From contig PNNF01000002.1 of the NCBI GenBank assembly GCA_013824085.1, forward strand, positions 62,001 through 126,000: a DNA stretch of 64,000 nucleotides. The letters run 5' to 3'. Source of the stretch: Chlorobiaceae bacterium (GTDB taxonomy: Bacteria > Bacteroidota > Ignavibacteria > Ignavibacteriales > Ignavibacteriaceae). The notes beneath the pieces were generated by a model. That model did no database searches. It was not told the origin of the DNA and saw nothing but the letters and a program-made list of their open reading frames with translations. The position numbers and the translations under genes were made by a program. Positions 41,481 through 48,786 of this stretch are shown piece after piece. Position 1 is the stretch's first letter. Each line of letters starts with the position of its first letter.

Positions 41481-42109
41481 AGAATAAAAATTTTCTACTT
41501 GTCGATCATCCATTAATTAAAAAAGATGTTTCAATTATTCGTGATAAAAATACAAATCCAGAATTTTTTCGTGCAGCAGTAAAACGAATAAGCATAATAC
41601 TTGCAGCAGAGATTTGTAAAAAATTGGATCTGATTGAGTATGATGTTGAAACACCTTTAGAAATTACCAAAGGACATAAATTAAATCAGGACATTGTTCT
41701 CGTACCTGTATTAAGAGCTGGGTTGGGAATGGTGAGTGGATTTCTTGAAATTATTCCTGATGCAAAAGTTGGTCACATTGGATTGAAGCGAAACGAAGAG
41801 ACGTTAAGACCTGTTGAATATTATTATAAAACTCCCAAAGATTTAGAAAAATCGAAAGTGATTTTGATTGACCCGATGCTTGCAACTGGTGGCTCTGCTT
41901 CTGAAGCGATTCGGTTCTTAAAAAATAGAGGTGGAATTGATTGCGTCTTTGCTTGTCTCGTGGCTTCTCCACAAGGTGTAAGCAAAATTGAAGCTGATCA
42001 TGGCGATATAAAAATATTTTGTGCTTCACTTGATCGCGAATTAAATGAAAAAGGTTACATAGTCCCAGGTTTAGGAGATGCAGGAGATAGAACATTTGGA
42101 ACGTTATAA
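41477..42109 (+). CDS. upp: uracil phosphoribosyltransferase
   Basis: Upp salvages uracil to UMP with PRPP. The 210-residue protein has the PRPP-binding motif DPMLATGGSASEAI, the family start LVDHPLIKKDVSIIRD, VPVLRAGLGMVSGF, HIGLKRNEETLRPVEYY and the C-terminal GLGDAGDRTFGT that closes over uracil. All expected blocks are present and length is normal. It overlaps the upstream oxidoreductase by four bases. Its last 32 bases overlap the start of the next gene. Confidence 0.98.
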   Translation: MKNKNFLLVDHPLIKKDVSIIRDKNTNPEFFRAAVKRISIILAAEICKKLDLIEYDVETPLEITKGHKLNQDIVLVPVLRAGLGMVSGFLEIIPDAKVGHIGLKRNEETLRPVEYYYKTPKDLEKSKVILIDPMLATGGSASEAIRFLKNRGGIDCVFACLVASPQGVSKIEADHGDIKIFCASLDRELNEKGYIVPGLGDAGDRTFGTL

Positions 42110-43127
42110 TTTTTTTTTTCAAATATTTTTATTTTTAGTTTTTCTTTCATCGCTAAATTTTTCACAACGTTTTCCATTTGCTAAAGTTGATGAACTTCTG
42201 ACGAATGGGATCGCAAGCATGAATAGAGGGGATTACTCACTTGCAGAAAAATATTTTTTAGAATTAAGAAAAGATTATGCGAATCTACCTTTTGGAGATG
42301 TTTATCTGGCAGCTGTCGAAATTACTCGTGCATCAGATTTTGGTATTGAGATTAATAAAAATAAAATCAACAACTACTTAGAAAGTGCTACTCAAAAAGC
42401 TAAGGCACTTTATGAACAGAATGAGAATGACCTTTGGAATCGCTACGCTATGGCATTGACAGAAGGATATTGGGCATACTTTGAGGCACTTCAAAAAGAT
42501 TGGATAGATGCTTTTGCTAAAGGGACTTCATCGATAAATTATTTTGAAGAATGTCTTGAAATAAATAAAAATTTTTCAGAAGCATTTATTGCACTTGGTA
42601 CTTATAAATATTGGCGTAGTAGAAAAACGGAATCACTAACTTGGTTGCCATTTATTAATGATGAACGCAAAGAAGGAATTGAATTTTTAGAAAAAGCTTC
42701 ACGAAAAAATTCATACAATAGAGTACTTGCAATTAATTCATTGATTTGGATTTATGTCGATAGAAAAGAAAATGCTAAGGCGGAGCAATTAGCTAATGAG
42801 GCAGTAAAATTATTTCCCGGAAATAGATTTCTGCTTTGGGCAGCTGCAAGAGTTTATGAAGCGAGTGACCCAACAAGATCGATCGCAATCTATAATGATT
42901 TACTAAGAGAATATTCTGAACTAAAATTAGAGTCACGAGTTAGACCAATAATTGCACGCCACAAAATTGCACAAATGCATTTTCGACTTGGCAATAAAAT
43001 TGAGGCGATGAATAACCTTAATGAAATTCCTCCTACAATTGAATTGACTGAGAATGAAAAAAAAGTTCTTGGGTCAAGATTAGAACGGATTGAAAATTTT
43101 AGGACTAAAGTTGAAAGTTCAGAATAA
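42078..43127 (+). CDS. secreted or membrane-anchored TPR-like protein
   Basis: About 349 residues: a hydrophobic leader (FFFQIFLFLVFLSSLNFSQ), then helical repeats resembling TPRs (ASMNRGDYSLAEKYFLELRK, LANEAVKLFPGNRFLLWAAARVYEA, AIYNDLLREY). It is predicted to be periplasmic or lipid-bilayer anchored, with an unknown partner. Two starts are possible: ATG at 42078 inside upp, or TTG at 42096, which leaves a more usual short n-region. A run of ten Ts (42110-42119) lies within the leader, right after the upp stop. Confidence 0.75.
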   Translation: MQEIEHLERYNFFFQIFLFLVFLSSLNFSQRFPFAKVDELLTNGIASMNRGDYSLAEKYFLELRKDYANLPFGDVYLAAVEITRASDFGIEINKNKINNYLESATQKAKALYEQNENDLWNRYAMALTEGYWAYFEALQKDWIDAFAKGTSSINYFEECLEINKNFSEAFIALGTYKYWRSRKTESLTWLPFINDERKEGIEFLEKASRKNSYNRVLAINSLIWIYVDRKENAKAEQLANEAVKLFPGNRFLLWAAARVYEASDPTRSIAIYNDLLREYSELKLESRVRPIIARHKIAQMHFRLGNKIEAMNNLNEIPPTIELTENEKKVLGSRLERIENFRTKVESSE

Positions 43128-43181
43128 AAGTATTTTAATTATCAGAAAAGTTTCTTTAATTCGAATTAAAAAAAATATTAG

Positions 43182-45365
43182 ATGAGTATTGCAGCAGCTA
43201 CGAATAAATTTATGTTGGAAGAACTTCTTACTAACTGCAGAAAGAATCTTTCCAAGCCGCGTCTCGATTTAATCGAGAAGGCATTTGACTTTGCTTCAAT
43301 TGCTCATGAAAATGATACTAGAGCTTCCAACGAACCTTATATTACTCATCCTTTTGCTGTTGCCAATATTCTTGCTACTGAAATTCCCTTCGATGATGTT
43401 TCCGTTGTCTGCGGTTTGTTGCACGATGTAGTTGAAGATAATGCTGAATATACAAGCGATTCTATCAAGAAACATTTTGGTGAAGATATTTCAATAATAG
43501 TTGATGGCTTGACAAAAATCAAAAACCTTTTTAAAGGGGCTGATATAAATCAAGGCGAAAACTACAGAAAACTTTTAATGTCAATCTCAAAAGACGTGCG
43601 AGTAATAATAGTAAAGTTTGCTGATCGTCTCCACAATATGCGAACAATTGAATATCTTAATCCTGATAAAAGAAAACGAGTTGCAAAAGAGACGCTAGAA
43701 CTTTATGCTCCACTCGCCCATAGATTTGGACTCGGTAAACTAAAATGGGAGTTAGAAGATTTAGCATTTAAGGAATTGAACAAACAAGCCTACGAAGACA
43801 TTAAGAAAAAAATTAATAGCAAACGACAAGAGAGAGAAAAATATATTCAGAAATTTTCTGAACCATTAATTCAAAAGCTGAATGAACAAAATTATAAATT
43901 TGAAATTAGTGGAAGACCAAAACATCTCTATTCGATTTATAAAAAAATGATAAAGCGTCACAAACCTTTTGAGGAAATTTATGATCTTTTTGCTTTTAGA
44001 ATAATTATTGATACAGACGATTCGAGTCAATGTTATCATACGTTGGGATTTATTAATCAAATTTATTTACCTGTTCCTGACAGATTTAAAGATTACGTTG
44101 CAATACCAAAGTCGAATAATTATCAATCAATTCATACTACCGTAGTTGGTCCGGATGGAATTCTTGTTGAAGTTCAAATCCGAACAAGAAAAATGCATGA
44201 GATTGCGGAGCAAGGTGTTGCTGCTCATTGGAAATATAAAGAAGGAAAAGTTGCTCCTGAAAGAACTATTGATGGCTATGTCGGTTGGATTAGAGAACTG
44301 CTTGAAAACACTGGCGGAGAAGATCTAAGAAAAAGTATCATTGATAATTTCAAGTTAAATTTATATTCAGATGAAATTTATATCTTCACTCCAAAAGGTG
44401 AGTTGAGAAGATTACCACAAAAAGCTACACCGATTGATTTCGCTTTCGAAATTCATTCCAAAGTTGGATTTCATTGTCTTGGAGCAAAAGTAAATCAAAG
44501 AATTGTTCCAATTGATACTGTGCTGCAGTCGGGTGATCAAGTAGAAATTCTTACTTCAAAAAATCAGAAACCAAATAAAAGCTGGTTAAAATTTGTAGTA
44601 ACACAAAAAGCGAAATCAGAAATAAAAAAATTCTTGAATAGGGAAGAAGAAATTTTTGTTATTCAGGGAAAAGAATTATTTGAAAAGAAAATTAAAAAAT
44701 TAAAATTAGTTTTTAATTCTGACGAAGTTAATAAGCTCGCTAACAATGCTAAGTATGATAACTCTCGACAATTGTATAAAGAAATTGCGCAAGGCAAAGT
44801 AAATTTAGATGAACTGCTTACAGTTCAAACTGAAAAAGATGATAAAAAAGTTTTTGATGTGAATTTAGAATTTGAAACATTTCAAAACTATGCGAGAACG
44901 ACGGGAGGCTCACTTGTAGTTGATGGTGAGTCATCACAGATGCTCTATTCTTATTCAAAGTGTTGCAATCCAATTCCCGGCGATCCTGTTGTTGGATTTG
45001 TAACCGTTGGCGAAGGTGTGAAAATACATCGAAAAAATTGTAAGAATTTAATTTCTATTTTAGAAAAAGAGCCAGAAAAAATCCAAACCATCCAGTGGCC
45101 AAAAATTGAAAGTTCATCTTTCATAGTTGCACTCACAATTAGAGGTTCTGATTCGCCAGGAATATTGCATGAAATCACAAACACTATTGTTACATACAAA
45201 AATACTAACATCAAATCGGTGAACATCGATTCTAAACACTCGGGCTTTGCTGGCTTCATCAGTCTTTACGTAACGGATCTTGAGCATCTACAAAGAATAA
45301 TTGATCGATTGAAAAAATTGAAAGGCGTCTCTCACGTAGCACGCTTAGAGAGTGTGATTAATTGA
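43182..45365 (+). CDS. bifunctional (p)ppGpp synthetase/hydrolase, Rel/SpoT type
   Basis: A 727-residue RelA/SpoT homologue that makes and degrades (p)ppGpp in the stringent response. The hydrolase HD domain is intact: HDVVED at residues 81-86 with ITHPFAVANIL before it. The synthetase domain shows GRPKHLYSIYKKM and YDLFAFRII and carries RFKD (301-304), the RxKD form typical of bifunctional enzymes. TGS (IYIFTPKGELRRLPQKATPIDFA), zinc-finger-like (YSKCCNPIPGDPVVGFV) and ACT (VALTIRGSDSPGILHEI) domains complete it. As the only long RSH protein seen here it is probably the main alarmone enzyme. The ruvX start shares a base with its stop. Confidence 0.96.
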   Translation: MSIAAATNKFMLEELLTNCRKNLSKPRLDLIEKAFDFASIAHENDTRASNEPYITHPFAVANILATEIPFDDVSVVCGLLHDVVEDNAEYTSDSIKKHFGEDISIIVDGLTKIKNLFKGADINQGENYRKLLMSISKDVRVIIVKFADRLHNMRTIEYLNPDKRKRVAKETLELYAPLAHRFGLGKLKWELEDLAFKELNKQAYEDIKKKINSKRQEREKYIQKFSEPLIQKLNEQNYKFEISGRPKHLYSIYKKMIKRHKPFEEIYDLFAFRIIIDTDDSSQCYHTLGFINQIYLPVPDRFKDYVAIPKSNNYQSIHTTVVGPDGILVEVQIRTRKMHEIAEQGVAAHWKYKEGKVAPERTIDGYVGWIRELLENTGGEDLRKSIIDNFKLNLYSDEIYIFTPKGELRRLPQKATPIDFAFEIHSKVGFHCLGAKVNQRIVPIDTVLQSGDQVEILTSKNQKPNKSWLKFVVTQKAKSEIKKFLNREEEIFVIQGKELFEKKIKKLKLVFNSDEVNKLANNAKYDNSRQLYKEIAQGKVNLDELLTVQTEKDDKKVFDVNLEFETFQNYARTTGGSLVVDGESSQMLYSYSKCCNPIPGDPVVGFVTVGEGVKIHRKNCKNLISILEKEPEKIQTIQWPKIESSSFIVALTIRGSDSPGILHEITNTIVTYKNTNIKSVNIDSKHSGFAGFISLYVTDLEHLQRIIDRLKKLKGVSHVARLESVIN

Positions 45366-45814
45366 TGTCAGAGACAAGATTTATGGCTATCGATTTTGGA
45401 CGCAAGCGAGTTGGATTAGCGATGAGTGATCCATTTAAAATTTTTGCTTCGCCATTAAAGACACTTCAGAATGATCAGTTTTTATTGAGTAGCATAATAA
45501 AAATAATTGAAAATTTGAATGTAGAATTAATTATTATTGGTTATCCAATTCGTGAAGATGGGAACAAAGGCGAATTGTGTGACGATATTGATAAATTTAA
45601 AAAAAAATTAAGTGCATTAACTAAAGTTCAAATTATTTATCGCGACGAGATGTACACATCTGAACTTGCGAAGAAAAAAGTATTTGAATCAGTAACAAAA
45701 AAATCGAAACGAAGAGAAAAAAGTTTGATTGATATGAATGCAGCAGCAATTTTGTTACAAGAATATTTAGATGATGGAGAAAAATTGGAATTTCTTGCTC
45801 CCCAACTGAAATAA
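45365..45814 (+). CDS. ruvX: YqgF/RuvX-family putative Holliday junction resolvase
   Basis: An RNase-H-fold nuclease family, linked to Holliday-junction resolution and 16S rRNA 5'-end processing. The ~149 residues show AIDFGRKRVGLAMSDP, with the first catalytic aspartate and the R-x-G core, then IIIGYPIREDGNKGELC, VQIIYRDEMYTSELAKK and SLIDMNAAAILLQEYLD with the final aspartate. I chose the ATG at 45365, one base overlapping the Rel stop (TGATG). A TTG one codon earlier is less likely. Confidence 0.92.
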   Translation: MSETRFMAIDFGRKRVGLAMSDPFKIFASPLKTLQNDQFLLSSIIKIIENLNVELIIIGYPIREDGNKGELCDDIDKFKKKLSALTKVQIIYRDEMYTSELAKKKVFESVTKKSKRREKSLIDMNAAAILLQEYLDDGEKLEFLAPQLK

Positions 45815-45841
45815 AATAAATAAAATAATTTCAGATTCCGT

Positions 45842-45868
45842 TTGACATTTGAGGGAGCACAGTATATT
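45842..45868 (+). promoter_or_regulatory. candidate promoter of the shell-protein genes
   Basis: TTGACA (45842-45847) and TATATT (45863-45868) lie in the 81-bp gap before the first shell gene. Both boxes are good, but the 15-bp spacer is short. They suggest that the two microcompartment genes have their own transcript. Confidence 0.45.
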
Positions 45869-45907
45869 TTTGAAGCTATAAATAACATTAAATAAATGGA
45901 GTATTAC

Positions 45908-46189
45908 ATGTCTCTTGACGCACTTGGAATGATAGAAACAAAAGGATTAATCGGTGCAATAGAAGCTGCCGATGCAATGGTAAAAGCAGCAAAAGTTGAA
46001 TTAATTGGAAAAGAAACAATTGGTGGTGGCTATGTTACCGTTATGGTCCGTGGCGACGTTGGCGCAGTGAAAGCAGCTACAGATGCCGGAGCAGCAGCAG
46101 CACAAAGAGTTGGTGAATTAGTTTCAGTTCATGTAATTCCACGACCACATTCAGAAGTAGAATCTATACTTCCGAAAAAAGTAAAGTAA
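45908..46189 (+). CDS. bacterial microcompartment shell protein, single BMC domain (hexamer type)
   Basis: A 93-residue BMC-H protein, the tile from which the flat facets of bacterial microcompartments are built. It shows the whole domain: [58 protein letters not shown] and [12 protein letters not shown]. The pore loop equivalent carries IGGGYV. I chose the ATG at 45908, since GGAG at 45898-45901 is six bases before it. The earlier ATG at 45896 has no such site. A second shell gene follows after 11 bp. No pentameric vertex protein (EutN/CcmL type), signature enzyme or encapsulation-peptide enzyme is visible in this window. Confidence 0.96.
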   Translation: MSLDALGMIETKGLIGAIEAADAMVKAAKVELIGKETIGGGYVTVMVRGDVGAVKAATDAGAAAAQRVGELVSVHVIPRPHSEVESILPKKVK

Positions 46190-46200
46190 ATTGATTTAAT

Positions 46201-47205
46201 ATGCCGCAAGCACTTGGTTTAGTTGAAACTAAAGGCTTGGTGGGAGCAATTGAGGCCGCCGACGCTATGCTGAAGGCGGCTAATGTTAAGCTTATTCGCA
46301 AGGAAAAGATTAATCCCGCTTTAGTTACTATTCAAATTATTGGCGATGTTGCCGCCGTTAAATCAGCCGTTGATGCCGGTGCCGCCGCTGCTCAACGGGT
46401 GGGACAATTAGTCTCTACTCATGTTATTCCTCAACCCGATTCTCAACTCATCGAAATTATTCCTGAATTAGATGAACCGCTCTACTCAAGCAAAAAGAAA
46501 AATAATAAAATTGATAACTCGCCTGAGAGCAATATTATTACTGAAGTAAAAGAAGAGACGGTTTTAAGTGAAGAAAAAGTTGAAGTAATAGAAGATGAAA
46601 AAGTTGAAGTAATAGATGAAGAAATAATCACAGAAGAAGAGATTAAAACTTCAGAAATAATTGAAATTGAAACTGCAAAAAAAAATGAAGTAGAAACTTT
46701 TGAAAATATTGTAGTAGAGATTGCAGAGAAGATTGAAGAAAAAATTCCTGAAGCTGAAGAAGAAAAAATTGTTGAGAATGTTTCCGAAGAAAAAATAGAA
46801 GAAACTCCTGATTTAAAAATTGAAAAAAAAATTAAAAATTCTTCTGTGAAAAAAGAGAAAAAAAATGGCAACTCTAAATTTTTCGAACCTGAAAGCGAAG
46901 AGGAAATTGGGTATGATCTTTTTTCTCATGCTCGATTGCATAGCAAAGATGTGATTGCAAGATTAAGAGAAGAAGCACTGAAAGAAGTTCAAAGAGAACA
47001 GGAAGAAGTGACAAGCGAAAGTCAAGATATAGAGACTTCTGAATCCAATATAGAGTTGGAAGAGTTAAAGAACTTAAAGCTTGAAGAGATGAACGTTCAT
47101 CAATTAAGAAAACTTGCACGTAGTACAAAAAATTTTCCGATACAAGGGAGACTAATTTCTAAAGCAAATAGAAAAGAACTTATAGAATATTTTTATAAGC
47201 TCTAA
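46201..47205 (+). CDS. BMC-domain shell protein with long acidic linker and Rho-N/SAP-like C-terminal domain
   Basis: A 334-residue protein. Residues 1 to about 87 are a BMC domain ([39 protein letters not shown]) closely related to the preceding gene product. Residues about 95-215 are very rich in Glu, Ile and Lys, with a tandem KVEVIEDE/KVEVIDEE repeat. A basic patch follows (SSVKKEKKNGNSK), then a helical charged part. The last ~45 residues (LKLEEMNVHQLRKLARST, SKANRKELIEYFYKL) resemble the Rho N-terminal/SAP fold, which binds nucleic acids. EutK and PduK are known shell proteins with appended domains, EutK with a helix-turn-helix. The first 255 bases are about 48% G+C by hand count, clearly above their surroundings. 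Confidence 0.85.
   Translation: MPQALGLVETKGLVGAIEAADAMLKAANVKLIRKEKINPALVTIQIIGDVAAVKSAVDAGAAAAQRVGQLVSTHVIPQPDSQLIEIIPELDEPLYSSKKKNNKIDNSPESNIITEVKEETVLSEEKVEVIEDEKVEVIDEEIITEEEIKTSEIIEIETAKKNEVETFENIVVEIAEKIEEKIPEAEEEKIVENVSEEKIEETPDLKIEKKIKNSSVKKEKKNGNSKFFEPESEEEIGYDLFSHARLHSKDVIARLREEALKEVQREQEEVTSESQDIETSESNIELEELKNLKLEEMNVHQLRKLARSTKNFPIQGRLISKANRKELIEYFYKL
46573..46620 (+). repeat. 24-bp tandem repeat inside the acidic linker
   Basis: Two adjacent 24-base copies (46573-46596 and 46597-46620), each beginning GAAAAAGTTGAAGTAATAGA, encode KVEVIEDE and KVEVIDEE. They differ only in the last few bases. The reading frame is kept, so linker length could vary by unit duplication. Confidence 0.75.
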
Positions 47206-47250
47206 TTATTTCTCCTTTTTTTTTAAGCTCATCATTCCATACTTTTAAGT

Positions 47251-48162
47251 GTGAAGAAAAAAATTATTTTAATAGTAGTCTCGTTTTTTTTATCGACCAT
47301 TATTTGGATCTCGATAAATCTTACCAATGAATATTACTACACATTAACTCTTCCTTTGAGAATTGTAAATCTCCAAGAAGGTTATTCGATTGCAAGTAAA
47401 ATTCCTGAGGAGATTGCTGTAAAAATTAAAACTAATGGATGGAAAATAATTGCTCTCTCTCTCAGCAACAAAAATGAATATCACGTTAGATATAGCCACG
47501 ACACTGCACGAACAAATATTAATCTCGCAAATTCGATTTCTGAAAATCCTTGGCTAACTTCTGATATACAATTTATCGATATCATTCCAAAAAATATTTA
47601 TTTAGCTTTAGACAAAAGAATTGAATCGAAGTTGCCCGTTAAACCTCTTCTCGATTTAACTTTCAGAGAGGGTTTTGGACTTTCACATCCAATCACATTT
47701 TCTCCAGTTTATCTTGCAGTTTATGGATCGCAAGCACTACTCCGAACTGTTGATACTATCTTTACAAGAAGAACTGTCTTGAGAGATCTTGAGGAGAGCA
47801 CAACAATAAATTTAGCAGTTAGACAAATAAATGGAATTGAGATTGAACCCGATTTTATTAGCGTTCATCTCGACGTCCAAAAAATTGTTGAAAAAGAGAT
47901 TCAAAATATTAGAGTAAAATTAACTAACGTTCCTATGGATAGAAGCGTCTTGCTAATTCCTTCTGAAATATCAGTAACAGTTAGAGGGGGAATAAATATT
48001 TTAGGAAGATTATCTTCTGATGATATTATTGCGTCGGTTGATTACAAAGATTTATATATTGATACTCTTGATTTTGTAACTCCAAATATTGTTCTTCCTC
48101 AAAATGTAGAACGTCTATTTTCCAAACCTGAATCAGTAAAATTTATTATTAAGAAATTCTAA
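47251..48162 (+). CDS. YbbR-like domain protein
   Basis: A 303-residue protein with one N-terminal membrane anchor (IILIVVSFFLSTIIWISI) and an extracytoplasmic part of repeated YbbR-type beta domains (LPLRIVNLQEGYSIASKIPEEIAVKIK, PVTFSPVYLAVYGSQALL-type segments, IRVKLTNVPMDRSVLLIPSEISVTVRG). In Firmicutes the YbbR protein CdaR regulates the c-di-AMP cyclase. No cyclase gene is adjacent here, so that role is not supported. The start codon is GTG at 47251. The tmk gene follows after 3 bp. Confidence 0.82.
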   Translation: MKKKIILIVVSFFLSTIIWISINLTNEYYYTLTLPLRIVNLQEGYSIASKIPEEIAVKIKTNGWKIIALSLSNKNEYHVRYSHDTARTNINLANSISENPWLTSDIQFIDIIPKNIYLALDKRIESKLPVKPLLDLTFREGFGLSHPITFSPVYLAVYGSQALLRTVDTIFTRRTVLRDLEESTTINLAVRQINGIEIEPDFISVHLDVQKIVEKEIQNIRVKLTNVPMDRSVLLIPSEISVTVRGGINILGRLSSDDIIASVDYKDLYIDTLDFVTPNIVLPQNVERLFSKPESVKFIIKKF

Positions 48163-48165
48163 TTT

Positions 48166-48786
48166 ATGTTTATAACATTCGAAGGTATAGATTTTTGTGG
48201 TAAGTCAACACAAGTAAAAATGTTGAAAGAATTTTTATTATCACAAAACAAAAATGTAAAAATTATTCGTGAGCCCGGCGGAACAGAAATTTCTGAACTC
48301 ATCAGAAATATTTTGCTCGATAAAAAAAATTTGATGATGTCGATTGAATCTGAAATATTTCTTTTCTCTGCTGCTCGTGCACAATTAGTTAATGAAGTAA
48401 TTATCCCCGAATTAAATAAAGGGACGTTTATTATTTCTGATAGGTTTCACGATTCAACTACTGCTTATCAAGGCTATGGCAGAGGCATTCCGCTCGATTT
48501 AGTAAACCAAATAAATTTATTTGCAATCGCAAAGAGATTACCTGATCTCACTTTCATTATTGATATCACAGTTGATGAAGGCGAGTTAAGAAAACAAAAT
48601 ACTAAAGGAATTGAGCTCGATAGAATGGAGATAGAAAAATTAGATTTTTTTAGAAGAGTTCGGAACGGCTATCTTCAGATGGCGAAAGATGAAAAGAGAT
48701 TTATTGTAATAGATGGGTCAAAGAGTGTTGAAGAAATTCACTCGTTAATTGTTGAGCATATAAAAAATTTTATCAAGGAAAAGTAG
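48166..48786 (+). CDS. tmk: thymidylate kinase
   Basis: Tmk phosphorylates dTMP to dTDP. The 206-residue protein has the P-loop EGIDFCGKSTQ, with Phe-Cys where most bacteria have Gly-(Ala/Ser). The rest is standard: IIREPGGTEISE, FLFSAARAQL, ISDRFHDSTTAYQGYGRG (the DR(Y/F) motif) and PDLTFIIDI. Length is normal. It lies 3 bp after the YbbR gene, and the next gene starts immediately after its stop. Confidence 0.95.
   Translation: MFITFEGIDFCGKSTQVKMLKEFLLSQNKNVKIIREPGGTEISELIRNILLDKKNLMMSIESEIFLFSAARAQLVNEVIIPELNKGTFIISDRFHDSTTAYQGYGRGIPLDLVNQINLFAIAKRLPDLTFIIDITVDEGELRKQNTKGIELDRMEIEKLDFFRRVRNGYLQMAKDEKRFIVIDGSKSVEEIHSLIVEHIKNFIKEK

Noticed and set aside
41751-42122. 123-codon - strand frame opposite upp
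   Set aside because: It lies entirely within the well-conserved upp gene on the other strand, and its translation shows no family.
46573-46620. CRISPR-like repeat
   Set aside because: The two units are directly adjacent, without spacers, and are in frame within a coding region.
46482-46871. Long - strand open frame rich in Ser/Phe/Ile opposite the acidic linker
   Set aside because: It is the complement of the Glu/Lys/Ile-coding repeats of the shell-protein linker. It has no domain and no start signals.
47251-48162. CdaR-type regulator of c-di-AMP synthesis
   Set aside because: The YbbR domains are real, but no diadenylate cyclase gene is adjacent, so only the domain name is kept.
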